Counted from the stretch's first letter, positions 55,701-64,000 are shown. The stretch is 64,000 nt of DNA from Niabella sp. (GCF_030150205.1 NZ_JASLGT010000009.1:372001-436000); one strand, 5' to 3'. Notes: generated by a model from the letters alone, not told the origin. Numbers and translations: made by a program.

Positions 55701-55866
55701 TGGCCCCGGGATAGGTGGTACGCACGCTGATATTGGGCGGATCAATAGCCGGGTAGTCCCGCACTCCCAGGAATTTGAAGCCGATGAACCCAAATACGAT
55801 GATCACCACGTTCATCACAATGGCCAGCACCGGCCTCCTCAAACTTAGCTCAGAAATATTCATCAA
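52765..55866 (-). CDS. RND multidrug efflux transporter (HAE-1/AcrB type)
   Basis: A 1033-residue inner-membrane pump with twelve predicted helices in two halves and large periplasmic loops after helices 1 and 7. The proton-relay pair is D402-D403 in GLVVDDGIVVTENI. The start MNISELSLRRPVLAIVMN is typical. It takes up drugs, detergents or metabolites from the membrane and periplasm and drives them out with protons. It lies between the adaptor gene (31 bases upstream) and the outer-membrane channel gene. The substrate cannot be told from the sequence. Confidence 0.97.
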   Translation of the reverse strand: MMNISELSLRRPVLAIVMNVVIIVFGFIGFKFLGVRDYPAIDPPNISVRTTYPGANADIIESQITEPLEDAINGIAGIRNITSSSSNGSSNINVEFEVGANLEAAANDVRDKVSAAQRQLPPDLEEPSAVTKADASAEPILSMTVQSSTRNPLELTEYATNNLIDRLQTIPGVSSIDTWGQKRFAMRLWLDPNKMAAFNITAADIQSALQRQNIELPSGKLTGENTELTIRTFGRLDTEEEFENIIVKNVGGADIRVKDVANVVLGPENEESALKESAIPMIALAIVPQPGANYVSISNEFYKRLEIIKKEVPDDIKLNIALDQTQYIKKSITEVEETLFIAIGLVVIIIYLFFRDWVLSIRPLIDIPVSLIGAFFIMYVMGYTINVLSLLAIVLATGLVVDDGIVVTENIFKKLEQGMSKRKAALEGSKEIYFAVIATSITLAVVFLPIIFLQGFVGSLFREFGIVVAGAVLISAFVSLTLTPVLNVFVAKKNVHKHSWFYNKTEPFFRGMEQYYERSLKAFMNVRWVSWLIVVACFGIILFIGRNIQSELAPMEDKSQFRLNLTAPEGTSFYAMDDYVNKVSQFLIDSVPEKEIVLSITGSRMSGSANSGMVRVRLVPPNERSRSQKEIVDYVNRHVSKYTEARAFAIQDQTIQVNRRGGQDVQFVIQNNDFEKLSEILPRFLDECNKSDILQQVDADLKFNKPELRVHVDRLKAAQLGVTISDVSQALQTAYSNQRLGYFTRSGKQYQVMAQVDRINRDDPNDLKKIFVRNNLGQLISLDNITTAVESTTPPTIYHFNRYKSATISAGLTEGHTVGDGVKEMNRIAKKVLDESFTSSLSGSARDFAESSSNTSFAFLLALGLIFLILAAQFESFVDPLIIMITVPLALAGALLSLWIFGHTLNIFSEIGMIMLIGLVTKNGILIVEFANQSRKKNMGKIDAVIFAAGQRLRPILMTSMTMALGALPIALSLGAAATSRIPLGIVIVGGIIFSLVLTLYVIPAIYSYLSSNKKNKEFDEMLRQEDNSTQKN

Positions 55867-55897
55867 TAATGTATTGGATGATGTACCATCACCTTGT

Positions 55898-56941
55898 TCA
55901 GTTAACGATTTTATTTATGCTCACTTTTGCATTGGGCTTTGTAGCCATTACCCCGGTTACAAGGATGGTATCCCCCGGTTTAAGTCCTTTGATAATCTCA
56001 ACCCGTGCAGAATCCCTGCTGCCCGTTTCCACATCTGAAAAGACGGCCTTGCTATTGTTCACCAGGATCACCTGTTTGCCACGCGCCGTAGGAAGAATGG
56101 ATTGTGTGGGAATAAAAAGCGCGTTGCTTTTGGGCGCAAAGCTGATCTTCACCTTGGCAAAGGCCCCGGGTATCAGGCCCTGTGTGCTGCCCGTTACCGT
56201 TCCTCTTACGGTAAGGCTCCGGTTGGCAACCGCTACATTGGATTCTGTGGCCATTACTTTTGCCGCATAATTTGCAGGGCTGCCTTCAACGGTAAAATTA
56301 ACGATCTGCCCGGGCGCTATTTTAGAGGTATATTTTTCGGGCACCACAAAGTCGATTTTAAGAGTGCTGGTCTGGTTGATGGTGGCAATAACCGTGGCGG
56401 GTGTTACATAGGCGCCGATGCTGATGGCCTTTAATCCCATTTTACCGGTAAAGGGTGCCCGTATCACGGTACGGGAAATTTCGGTACGGATCAATGCCAT
56501 ATCTGCCTGAATGTTTTGCATGGTGAGCAGGCTGTTGTCGTAATCCTGTTTGCTGATGCCCTGGATATCGACCAGTTGCCGGGCACGGTCTTCGTTTACT
56601 TTGGCAATATTGAGCTGGGCCTCCAGTTTTTTTAACTGCGCCTGCAGGTCGCCGTCATAGATCTTTGCCAGCACGGTGCCCTGCGATACAAACTGGCCTT
56701 CACGGATATTGAGCTGGGTGATGCGGCCGGACACCTCGGGATGAATTTCCGTTACTTCATTGGCAACGATCGTGCCCGGGGTTTCGATATTTTCAGCAAA
56801 GGCTTCTGTCTTTACAATAAAAGCATCCACCTTGGCAGTACCTTTTTTTTGACCGGCAGGCGCGGCTTTTTTCTTTTCATGACAAGCCTGGGTACCCAAT
56901 AGCAGTATCAGCAGGAGTAAGGGCGTTGAAATCCGGTTCAA
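55898..56941 (-). CDS. RND periplasmic adaptor (membrane fusion) lipoprotein
   Basis: A 347-residue lipoprotein with lipobox TQAC (C20). The adaptor order is visible: a first barrel-sandwich strand (ETPGTIVANEVTEI), a lipoyl half (VSGRITQLNIREGQFVSQG), a coiled-coil hairpin (about 105-150), a second lipoyl half (VIRAPFTGKMGLKAI) and a C-terminal beta-barrel. It links the inner-membrane pump to the TolC-like channel. It is the first gene of the three-gene operon. Confidence 0.95.
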   Translation of the reverse strand: MNRISTPLLLLILLLGTQACHEKKKAAPAGQKKGTAKVDAFIVKTEAFAENIETPGTIVANEVTEIHPEVSGRITQLNIREGQFVSQGTVLAKIYDGDLQAQLKKLEAQLNIAKVNEDRARQLVDIQGISKQDYDNSLLTMQNIQADMALIRTEISRTVIRAPFTGKMGLKAISIGAYVTPATVIATINQTSTLKIDFVVPEKYTSKIAPGQIVNFTVEGSPANYAAKVMATESNVAVANRSLTVRGTVTGSTQGLIPGAFAKVKISFAPKSNALFIPTQSILPTARGKQVILVNNSKAVFSDVETGSRDSARVEIIKGLKPGDTILVTGVMATKPNAKVSINKIVN

Positions 56942-57048
56942 ATGAATATTTTTTTAATTGTATGATTAATGATCGGTATAAATAGTTATAAGACTCTTTT
57001 ATAGCGAAAATCTTGCGTAAAATTGCGGTTTTTTCGGTTTAGATGGCA

Positions 57049-58731
57049 CTAATCGGCCACTAAAACACCGGAAACATTCCAGGCGCTGAAACTGGAGCCT
57101 TCTGGCTTTCCCTGCGGGATCTTCACCTGCAGGGTATAATCCCCTGCTTCCAGATGGCCAAGTTCAATGCGAAAGGGATTGGTTACTGTTCCGGGGCACC
57201 AGTTGGAACGGCTTAAGTCGGAAGAGGAGAGCCCGCTGTTAAAGTTACCCGATGCGGGATTGTACAGCCGGTATGAGCCACAGTCCTGTCGCCAGGGCAC
57301 CAGGTCAAAGATGACCTTTTGATTGAGCAGGATCGTATTTTTTTTGGGTACAAACTCATCGCCATTGCCCCAGCCCCCATGCCCTGTGGAGGTATAAAGA
57401 AGATGGGCATTTTCCAGGGGATGATCGATCCGGAAATGTACCGTAAGCCCGTTTTCACTATCGAACATCGTGGCATAATCCTGTCCGGCCATTTCCATAA
57501 TATTGAGGGTATTGAAGAGCGGCAGGATGGTTTGTTTTGGTTTGTCCGGACCGCCCCTGTGAATGGTAAGATGAGCGGTTATTTTATGTCCGCCCTTATC
57601 ATAATTACCAATGAATACGCCGATATATACTTCCTTGTTATTGAGTGCGGCGGCAAAATCGGTGATATCCTGCCGGTAGGGAACCGCCTCCTGCCATTGT
57701 TTTCCTTTGAGCTGGATATGGTTGAACTGTTTTACACCAAAAGGGGTAAAAAAGCGCATCAGCTCCAGCGGTGGGGCATAATCCGGAGTAGCTACCACCC
57801 CCTGGTAGGTTTTGCCATTGCCATTGGTATAAGCGGGAAGGGTTTTGGCGCCGTTCTTTAATCCATCCAGGAACGACTGTTTGGCATTGGTTGGAATGAG
57901 AAATACCGTGCCGGTGCGGTCGTATGCATCCCCATTCGATTGTTCCCGGAGATCGAGGAACAGCGTGCTGCTGCTGTCCAGCGCGGGTATTTTTACCTTT
58001 TTTACGACGATGGTACCGTTGGCAAAACGCATTACATCGCCGGTAGCGTGGCTGGTATCGGAAAAATTAATTACCTGGTTGGTAAACAGCGGAATGGTTG
58101 TAAACCGGCTGTTCCAGATGGCATCGCGATAGCTCAGCAGATCGGTTTGTAATGCCGGACGGGCCATGAAGGATGGGCGGAGCATTTTCTGCTTTTCGAT
58201 TTTTTCGGCCCGGATCACATTATTGCCGTTGCGCATCTGTTCCAGCACCAGGCCCAGGTTTTGTCCAAGGATCGAAGGTGCTGCTTTTACCGGGAGTTGA
58301 TCCGTGTACCATAATTCGATGGTATTGGAGTTGACCACGGTTTTTGCCTTTTTACAGCGATAACCCAGTATTTCTTTGGTTTCATCCAGCAATTCGAAAT
58401 GTTGACTGCGCAAGGCCGTGTCGGAAGCGGTAATGGTTTCGCGGTCATTAAGGAATGCAAAGAGCTCCTGCCGGTTGGTTAACCGGTCGATCATGGAGAG
58501 CTCAAAAGGATAGGCGGCTTGGCCGGTAAAATCTTTTTCCGTGGTCAGCAGGGTTTGCCGGGGACCTGCAAATACCCAGATCTTGTTTTGCCGCTCCGGC
58601 GTTTTCCCGTTAAAACTGGATGCGTAGGTGATCTTATATACCGGGTTGTCTGTAAAGGTTACCTGGGCATTTCCCGGCATATATGCACCGGTTAACAGGG
58701 CAACCAACAGAAGGATTTTTATTTTCATCAT
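57049..58731 (-). CDS. GLPGLI-type protein fused to a PNGase F-like domain
   Basis: The start at 58731 gives a signal peptide ending GNAQ; 58728 is equally good. Of 560 residues, about 25-210 resemble the GLPGLI family of Bacteroidota (ETKEILGYRCKKA, ELWYTDQLP, and a degenerate core GQNLGLVLE). The remainder resembles peptide:N-glycosidase F, with its two beta-sandwich domains. The clearest mark is WRQDCGSYRLYNP (from residue 480) with SSDLSRSNWCPG. PNGase F removes N-glycans from glycoproteins. The fusion with GLPGLI is unusual. Activity is not certain; the catalytic acids were not mapped. Confidence 0.8.
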   Translation of the reverse strand: MMKIKILLLVALLTGAYMPGNAQVTFTDNPVYKITYASSFNGKTPERQNKIWVFAGPRQTLLTTEKDFTGQAAYPFELSMIDRLTNRQELFAFLNDRETITASDTALRSQHFELLDETKEILGYRCKKAKTVVNSNTIELWYTDQLPVKAAPSILGQNLGLVLEQMRNGNNVIRAEKIEKQKMLRPSFMARPALQTDLLSYRDAIWNSRFTTIPLFTNQVINFSDTSHATGDVMRFANGTIVVKKVKIPALDSSSTLFLDLREQSNGDAYDRTGTVFLIPTNAKQSFLDGLKNGAKTLPAYTNGNGKTYQGVVATPDYAPPLELMRFFTPFGVKQFNHIQLKGKQWQEAVPYRQDITDFAAALNNKEVYIGVFIGNYDKGGHKITAHLTIHRGGPDKPKQTILPLFNTLNIMEMAGQDYATMFDSENGLTVHFRIDHPLENAHLLYTSTGHGGWGNGDEFVPKKNTILLNQKVIFDLVPWRQDCGSYRLYNPASGNFNSGLSSSDLSRSNWCPGTVTNPFRIELGHLEAGDYTLQVKIPQGKPEGSSFSAWNVSGVLVAD

Positions 58732-58775
58732 AATGCGATTCAGTGGTGCAAAGATAACCACCGGAGCGGTTTAAA

Positions 58776-59119
58776 CCTTAACCGCAAAGCGCGCCAAGTA
58801 TCCGCAAAGGTCGCCAGGAGCAATTGTTGTTTAATCATTTTGCAAGCCTTGTGAAACCCTTGCGTTCTTGCGGTTCATATTTTACCGCAAGGTGCGCAAG
58901 GAACCCGCAAGGATCGCTTACGACTCTTTGCGAACATTGCGAAAAAACCTGGCGTTTTTTGCGTTTCATATGAAACCGCAAGTGTTGCAATAACAGCGTG
59001 TCCAACATAATCTAAGCGTGCAACGAACCACCGCTTTCCGGCCGCTTGTGGTTAAATGTTTACCGCAAGGATACGCTATAACCCTTTGCGAACATTGCGA
59101 AAAACCCTTGCGGTGGAGT
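58776..59119. repeat. dispersed palindromic GCAAAG / CTTGCG repeats, three copies
   Basis: Three copies lie in the 460-base gap between the PNGase F-like gene and the XAC2610-like gene: 58781-58874, 58884-58966 and 59062-59115. Each begins ACCGCAA and ends in the inverted word (CTTGCGGT or TTGCGTTT), so each can fold back. The first copy matches the one at 43051 at about four of five positions over 39 bases. No gene lies in the gap. Confidence 0.75.
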
Positions 59120-59193
59120 GTTGACCGCGATGTATGTAAGGCTCCCTGCGTTTAAACACAATCGCAAAAGCTGCCTTTTCAAAATACGGGATC

Positions 59194-60126
59194 CTACTTT
59201 TTATAAGTTTTTGTTTTAACGGATTGCCCGTTCCGGATCGTATATTCCGTGTAAAAAACCTTCGGACTATCTTCATAGGTCCGGACTTCCCGGACGAGAT
59301 AGCATTTAGCGCCCACCCATTTATAGTAGGCATCGCCTTCGTTGCCCCGTCCATCAGCATCGGATTTCCGGAACTCTTTCGTATGCGCATTAAAGTCGAG
59401 ATAGCCCAGGTCCGTTAGTGCTTTGCTGGAAGCAAATTGGCGCGTTTGCGGGTTGTAAATAAAATAGAGGAAAGAACCATCATTTTTTGTTGCCTGCGGA
59501 AAATAGATGGGAATCTTCAGGTCCGGATATCCATCAAAGTTAAGATCTTCCAGTTCTATTTCGCCGTGGTGGTTGTACATGGCCTCATCAAAACCGCCCA
59601 GCGCCTCGGTGCTTTTTTTTACCGGGTCGTGAATGATGAGTTTATTGGCCCTGGTATAGGTTTGCAGGGAGCCACCGGCATTTTCTTCTTTCCCTTTATA
59701 AAGCTGCAACCGGATATCCCATCCGGACAGCTCATTGATAAAATCGTTCTCCACCCGTTTTAACTGAACCGGAAGTGTACGCTGCGCATCGGACCAGGTA
59801 CCGGTTAGCTCCCTGCTGCCGATGGCATTGAGTACAAATGCCCCTGTCTTTTCGTGTTGCCCTAATTGCCGGTTATAGGACTGCTCACTGATCTTTGCTC
59901 CGTTAGTACCTGTGGTTCCGTCGAGAGAAATGGTTGAGGAATTTCCCTTGCGGGTATAATAGTATTCTCCCCAGATGGAGTCGGCATTTTTGGTGCATCT
60001 TATTTTTACTTCAACCGGATAGCTGCCAATGGTGCCACTGTAGTGCACCCAGGTATAGACAATTGTTTTTTGAGCAATTGATAAATGGCCTGCGAGCAGC
60101 AGGAATGGAAGGAACAGTCTTTTCAT
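59194..60126 (-). CDS. XAC2610-like secreted protein of unknown function
   Basis: The start at 60126 opens a signal peptide (MKRLFLPFLLLAGHLSIAQ); a start at 60144 is also open. The 310-residue protein is beta-rich. Its middle part has ELEDLNFDGYPDLKI, a calcium-loop-like motif found in XAC2610-type and FG-GAP-like proteins. The end (YKWVGAKCYLVREVRTYED) fits the same group. The function is not known. Confidence 0.7.
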   Translation of the reverse strand: MKRLFLPFLLLAGHLSIAQKTIVYTWVHYSGTIGSYPVEVKIRCTKNADSIWGEYYYTRKGNSSTISLDGTTGTNGAKISEQSYNRQLGQHEKTGAFVLNAIGSRELTGTWSDAQRTLPVQLKRVENDFINELSGWDIRLQLYKGKEENAGGSLQTYTRANKLIIHDPVKKSTEALGGFDEAMYNHHGEIELEDLNFDGYPDLKIPIYFPQATKNDGSFLYFIYNPQTRQFASSKALTDLGYLDFNAHTKEFRKSDADGRGNEGDAYYKWVGAKCYLVREVRTYEDSPKVFYTEYTIRNGQSVKTKTYKK

Positions 60127-60150
60127 CTTGTTATTAACGTTCACCGGTTA

Positions 60151-61341
60151 TTAAAAGCTGGCCCTGACCACCCGCAATACATTTCCACCCAATATTTTCC
60201 GGATCGATTTTTTGCTATAACCCCGTTTCAATAATTCGGCCGTTATATGGGGATAGGCGCTTACATCCTCAAGCCCGATGGGAACGGAACCAATGCCATC
60301 AAAATCGGATCCGATACCTACATAATCATCACCCACCATTTTTACAATATAGTCGATATGATCCACAACATCTGAAACGGTTGGCCGTACTTTTTCCATT
60401 TCTTGTTTTTGATAGCCCTGCCATTGTTTGCGCGCCTGTTGCAGATCGCCGGTCTGTTTGAAAACGGAGTCGGTAAACTGTTGCCCAATGGTTGTATTTA
60501 GTGAGGTTAGCCGTTCATCAAATTTTTTGCTGATAAAGCCCGAATAAAAATTGATGCAGATAACCCCGCCGTTCTTTGCAACGGCTTTAATCTGGTCGTC
60601 CTTTACATTACGGAAAACCGGGCAAAGGTTATAAACAGAACTATGCGACAGGATCACCGGCCGGGTGCTGGTTGCAATAGCATCATAAAATGTTTGCTCG
60701 CCGGTATGGGAAAGATCTACCAATACGCCCAGCTCATTCAGCTTTCTTACGACCGATCGTCCAAAACTAGTGAGTCCTTTATGTTTTAACGTGTCGGCAT
60801 GCAGGGTTTCATCCATGGCACTGGTAGCCCAGGAGTTGCTGTTGTTCCAGGTAAGGGTCAGGTAGCGCATACCCCGCTTTTGAAGCGCTTCAAGTTTGCC
60901 CAGGTCATCCTCGATCATATGCCCGCCTTCCACACCGATCAGGGCTACCAGCTTTTTTTCTTTTAAGCCGCGTTGAATCTCGTTAGAACTCTTCGCCAGC
61001 ATGATCTGCTGCGGATGACGGCGGATCAATACTTCCAGTGAGTCGATCTGGTCATTGGCATCGGCATATACCCCTTTCGGGTTATGGGCTACTGGTCCCG
61101 TAAAAATGGAAAAGAACTGTACATCCAATCCTCCTTTTTTCCACCGGATAAAATCTGTTTGCCGGTCCGGCTGTGGCTGCGCAATGTCTCTTCCCTGAAC
61201 GACGGATGCCGAAGTGACATCATTGTGTCCGTCTACGACGATGGCTTTGTTATGGATCCTTGAGACCCTTTGTGCAGTTGCCGGAAAGGAGCCAAGGAAC
61301 AGGCATAAAAGCCCCATTGTTTTTAAACCGGATCGATTCAT
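60151..61341 (-). CDS. membrane dipeptidase, M19 family
   Basis: A 396-residue secreted metallopeptidase with a signal peptide ending ATAQ. Zinc-site marks are VVDGHNDV (H39, D41), GVEGGH for the bridging Glu, LVDLSHTG and VILSHSS for the later His, and YVGIGSDFDG for the active-site Asp. The family hydrolyses dipeptides, including some with D-residues, and would be periplasmic. It lies 24 bases before the XAC2610-like gene on the same strand, so the two may be one operon. Confidence 0.95.
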   Translation of the reverse strand: MNRSGLKTMGLLCLFLGSFPATAQRVSRIHNKAIVVDGHNDVTSASVVQGRDIAQPQPDRQTDFIRWKKGGLDVQFFSIFTGPVAHNPKGVYADANDQIDSLEVLIRRHPQQIMLAKSSNEIQRGLKEKKLVALIGVEGGHMIEDDLGKLEALQKRGMRYLTLTWNNSNSWATSAMDETLHADTLKHKGLTSFGRSVVRKLNELGVLVDLSHTGEQTFYDAIATSTRPVILSHSSVYNLCPVFRNVKDDQIKAVAKNGGVICINFYSGFISKKFDERLTSLNTTIGQQFTDSVFKQTGDLQQARKQWQGYQKQEMEKVRPTVSDVVDHIDYIVKMVGDDYVGIGSDFDGIGSVPIGLEDVSAYPHITAELLKRGYSKKSIRKILGGNVLRVVRASF

Positions 61342-61368
61342 TTTATACCAGATATTAATATACTCATA

Positions 61369-61405
61369 ACTAAAAACTAAAAACTGATAACTGAAAACTG
61401 ATGAC
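61369..61405. repeat. CTGATAACTGA-type micro-repeats
   Basis: ACTAAAAACTAAAAACTGA followed by TAACTGAAAACTGATGA makes a short copy of the dispersed family, between the M19 dipeptidase start and the TonB receptor stop. Confidence 0.6.
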
Positions 61406-63789
61406 TATATCCGTTCCCGCTCTTCCTGGTTACTGTTGGCGCGCTCTGTTGCCGCAGCTTCTTTTTTACCAAATTTAAAGATCAGGGTTAATGAAAAATT
61501 CCGGTTCAGCTGCAGGTTGGCATATTTCTGCCGGATGCCATTGATCACCGTGGTATATGAAGCACCGCCGGTGCCGAATACATCCTGTAAATTGGCATTC
61601 AGTGATAGCTTGTCTTTTAGAAGTTGCGCATTCAAACCCAGATCAATGTTGTAATAAGCATCCGATTGATTCACGAGGGTTACTTCCCGGAACTGGTACC
61701 AGAAGTTTACAGCGGCCGACAGGGTTTTGTTGCTGTTTAAATAAAAAGTATTGCTGCTGGAAACATAGGCACCCCAACCTTTCCGCCCTTCCACATAATC
61801 GAGCATTGACCGTCCGTTGGTATAGTAAAGATTAAACAGGTTATTGCTTTCCCACCAGCGGATGGCGGAGAAATTATAGGTTTCAGAAACACCAATGCGG
61901 GTGCTATTGACAAAATTTTTGGGAGTGCGCATCACGAAATTGGTATCTACATGCGCAATGGTGATATCATCAAACCCGTTGTTGGTAAGGGCTACAAAAA
62001 AAGCACTGGTGAGTTTGTTGTTAAAGTTATGCTGCAGTTGAAAATTACTGTTGTATTCTGGTTGCAAAAACGGGTTGCCCTCGTAATAGCTATATGCCGT
62101 AAGTATGGAAATATAAGGATTCAGGTTCCAGAAAGTAGGACGGCGTACCCGCTTATTATAGCTAAGGGCAAAACTGTTTTGATCATCTTTTTTAAAATTG
62201 ATCAAAGCGTTGGGGAATAATTTTACATAGTTGTTTTTGTTGCCCTGTTGCCGGATATAGGAATACCCGCTGGTTTGGGTAAGTTCTCCCCGCAGACCGG
62301 CCTGGAAGGACCAGCTCCCGGCTTCCCGGCTGCCGTTTAAATAAAGCGCCTGGGTGTTTTCTGTGTATTTATATTCATTGCTCAGTTGCCCGTCATAGTC
62401 ATTACCGGCTTCAGTTACGCGGTAATACCGCATATTATTGTAGGTTTCAATAAAGTTTACCTTGCCGCCCCATTGCAGTTTTGCTACGCGGGTAGGAAAC
62501 TCCATATCTGTTTTTAACGCATAAATATTAATGTTTTGCATGGTGTTATTGTAAAAACGAGCCGTGGAAGGGTCGATGGGTGCACCTTCCGGTGTAAACG
62601 TTTTAGCGGTTACATTGGATTCATCAGTTCGGTAAAAGGTAAGAAAACTGCCATCCATTGAAAAGGTTTTACCGGCCGTATCCAGTTTGGTTTTATAGTA
62701 AAGATTATAGGATTGGGATTTGGCCAGCGGTATGTAGGTGGCATAGGTGGTCAATACGGAATCCGTTTGTCCCTGCCCGTTGTAAAAATGATTACGAACA
62801 TAATCGGCCCCGCCTTCAAAGTACCTTGAGAAACCGGTGCTGAACCCGATCTGTGATTTTTGCGAGAGCTGGTAGTCGGCCCCGGCATTCAGCACGAGGT
62901 TATGCTGTTTGTAATCGCCGGTATCGCTCATGATCCAGGAGCGGTCCGGGTAATATTCTTCCCAGCGGAAGCCGTATTTATGGCGGATCCGGAACAGGTT
63001 GGCATTGGCATAAACATTCCATTTGCCGGCATTATAATTGATATTGCCGGTAACATCCATACCCGGATAGTGCTGCCATTGTTTGTAACCGGCCTGGATG
63101 CTTCCGTTATATCCCTGTTGCTTGCTGCGTTTGGTAATGATATTGATCAACCCCGCATTTCCTGCCGCATCATAAGCCGCAGAGGGATTGGTGATGATCT
63201 CTATTTTGGAAACATTGCCGGCGGGGATGGACTTTAAATAGTTAAGCAGGTCTTTTTGCGAAAGCTGGATCAGCCGCCCATCCTGCATCAGTTGCACTTC
63301 TCCCTTACCCGGAATGGTAACCCGGTCGCCGTTCATCTGGAGTCCGGGGATCTTTCCCAGGGTTTCGGCGATACTGTTGCCAACAATGGTCATATTGTCT
63401 GCCAGGTTAACGACGGTTTTGTCGGGCTTAACTTCGATCAGCCTGGCTTTGCTGGTTACTGTTACGCCTTTTAATACAGTACTGCTGCGCGCCAGAATGA
63501 TACTCAGTGTGGTATCGCCCTGTAGCTGAATGGCCAGGGCCTGCTCCTGGTACCCCGCAGCGGAAACCTGCAAGAGGTATTTTTCCCCGGCCCTGAGGGC
63601 ATCGATCTCAAAGCTTCCGGAAGCATCTGCCGCTAATGTTTTTGCAGCCTGGCCACTGCTGTAAAATTCGATGGTTGTGCCGGCAAGTGGCGTGGCTGTT
63701 TCATCATGGATGGTTCCTTTAATGGATAGCTGGGCAAAACAAACGGTGTTTAATAAAACCAGACTCAGCAGTACTATAATCTGTCGCAT
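61405..63789 (-). CDS. TonB-dependent receptor with carboxypeptidase-regulatory-like domain
   Basis: A 794-residue outer-membrane protein of the TonB receptor type with an OMP_b-brl_3 barrel, not a SusC. After a signal peptide (ends CFAQ) comes a carboxypeptidase-like regulatory domain (about 22-105) and a plug with GVTVTSKARLIEV, AETLGKIPGLQMNGD and NPSAAYDAAGNAGLINIITK. The barrel ends FSLTLIFKFGK, but ~20 charged residues (EERERI at the end) follow instead of a terminal aromatic strand residue. Without a SusD neighbour it may import a metal complex or small molecule. Confidence 0.9.
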   Translation of the reverse strand: MRQIIVLLSLVLLNTVCFAQLSIKGTIHDETATPLAGTTIEFYSSGQAAKTLAADASGSFEIDALRAGEKYLLQVSAAGYQEQALAIQLQGDTTLSIILARSSTVLKGVTVTSKARLIEVKPDKTVVNLADNMTIVGNSIAETLGKIPGLQMNGDRVTIPGKGEVQLMQDGRLIQLSQKDLLNYLKSIPAGNVSKIEIITNPSAAYDAAGNAGLINIITKRSKQQGYNGSIQAGYKQWQHYPGMDVTGNINYNAGKWNVYANANLFRIRHKYGFRWEEYYPDRSWIMSDTGDYKQHNLVLNAGADYQLSQKSQIGFSTGFSRYFEGGADYVRNHFYNGQGQTDSVLTTYATYIPLAKSQSYNLYYKTKLDTAGKTFSMDGSFLTFYRTDESNVTAKTFTPEGAPIDPSTARFYNNTMQNINIYALKTDMEFPTRVAKLQWGGKVNFIETYNNMRYYRVTEAGNDYDGQLSNEYKYTENTQALYLNGSREAGSWSFQAGLRGELTQTSGYSYIRQQGNKNNYVKLFPNALINFKKDDQNSFALSYNKRVRRPTFWNLNPYISILTAYSYYEGNPFLQPEYNSNFQLQHNFNNKLTSAFFVALTNNGFDDITIAHVDTNFVMRTPKNFVNSTRIGVSETYNFSAIRWWESNNLFNLYYTNGRSMLDYVEGRKGWGAYVSSSNTFYLNSNKTLSAAVNFWYQFREVTLVNQSDAYYNIDLGLNAQLLKDKLSLNANLQDVFGTGGASYTTVINGIRQKYANLQLNRNFSLTLIFKFGKKEAAATERANSNQEERERI

Positions 63790-63902
63790 CCTTCAAAAAT
63801 AGGGAAACCTGAAAAAATGAAGCCAATCAAATCGTAAAAGATAAAAGACGGTTGGTTATTTTCTTTTAGAGATGACGGCTACAGAGCGGTAGCTGGGGCT
63901 TT

Positions 63903-64000
63903 TTAAAATGTAGCTTTTTTTATTGGACCTCTGAAATGCTTTGAAATCTTTAAAAAAAGAATGATCTCCGTGATCAGCAACACCAGGTTCAGTCCCAGGA
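63903..64000 (-). CDS. possible 3' end of a small membrane protein gene
   Basis: The minus-strand frame read from the window end gives LGLNLVLLITEIILFLKI, then a basic tail ending KKATF and a stop at 63905-63903. The hydrophobic segment followed by basic residues looks like the end of a membrane protein. Another frame is also open over the same stretch, so the call is weak. Confidence 0.35.
   Translation of the reverse strand, partial: LGLNLVLLITEIILFLKISKHFRGPIKKATF

Overview
The window looks like a member of the Bacteroidota, most likely the family Chitinophagaceae. It has three SusC/SusD outer-membrane pairs, a further TonB-dependent receptor, DUF1735 surface lipoproteins, a GLPGLI-type protein, many Bacteroidota-style lipoproteins and SPI-type signal peptides, and few Shine-Dalgarno-like start signals. 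No rRNA, tRNA, CRISPR array, insertion sequence or phage gene was seen. The genus cannot be fixed from the sequence alone.

Bases 1-31,700 are a large polysaccharide-utilisation locus on the + strand. It starts with the tail of a DUF1735/discoidin lipoprotein that begins outside the window. It then carries a GH172 (DUF2961) enzyme, a LacI-type regulator, a second GH172 enzyme, a mutarotase-like lipoprotein, a FucI-type isomerase (L-fucose/D-arabinose), a FucP-type permease, a SusC/SusD pair with a DUF1735 plus tachylectin-like lipoprotein and a GH43 enzyme, a second SusC/SusD pair, a thioredoxin-like protein, an unrecognised 690-residue secreted protein, a G3E (CobW-type) GTPase, a GH116 enzyme and a GH183 (DUF4185) enzyme. 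GH172, GH183 and GH116 are families with published D-arabinofuranosidase or endo-D-arabinanase members, and FucI enzymes also isomerise D-arabinose. The simplest reading is a locus for degrading D-arabinan, the polymer of mycobacterial arabinogalactan and lipoarabinomannan, and for taking up D-arabinose. Seven copies of a 16-bp palindrome close to GCTTAAACGATTAAGC lie in front of its genes. They look like operators of the local LacI protein.

Bases 31,740-38,120 (- strand) hold a third SusC/SusD pair and a ROK-family regulator. Bases 38,284-40,410 hold glutaminyl-tRNA synthetase, a 14-bp tandem repeat and a small membrane protein. Bases 40,649-43,046 are a compact three-gene cluster: a 69-residue peptide with a leader-like N terminus and an Asp-Gly repeat tail, then, after a hairpin terminator, a JmjC/cupin Fe(II) oxygenase and a sucrase/ferredoxin-like iron-sulfur protein. 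This resembles an undescribed peptide-modification system and is the second main point of interest.

Bases 43,200-64,000 are mostly general genes: a MarR-GNAT fusion, a frameshifted beta-lactamase-fold serine hydrolase, a Pro/Ala-rich secreted protein, a ferredoxin-NADP reductase-like protein, an L,D-transpeptidase-like lipoprotein, a Gfo/Idh/MocA oxidoreductase, a three-gene RND efflux operon, a GLPGLI plus PNGase F-like fusion, an XAC2610-like protein, an M19 dipeptidase and a TonB-dependent receptor. Two families of short dispersed repeats occupy several intergenic gaps here and elsewhere in the window.
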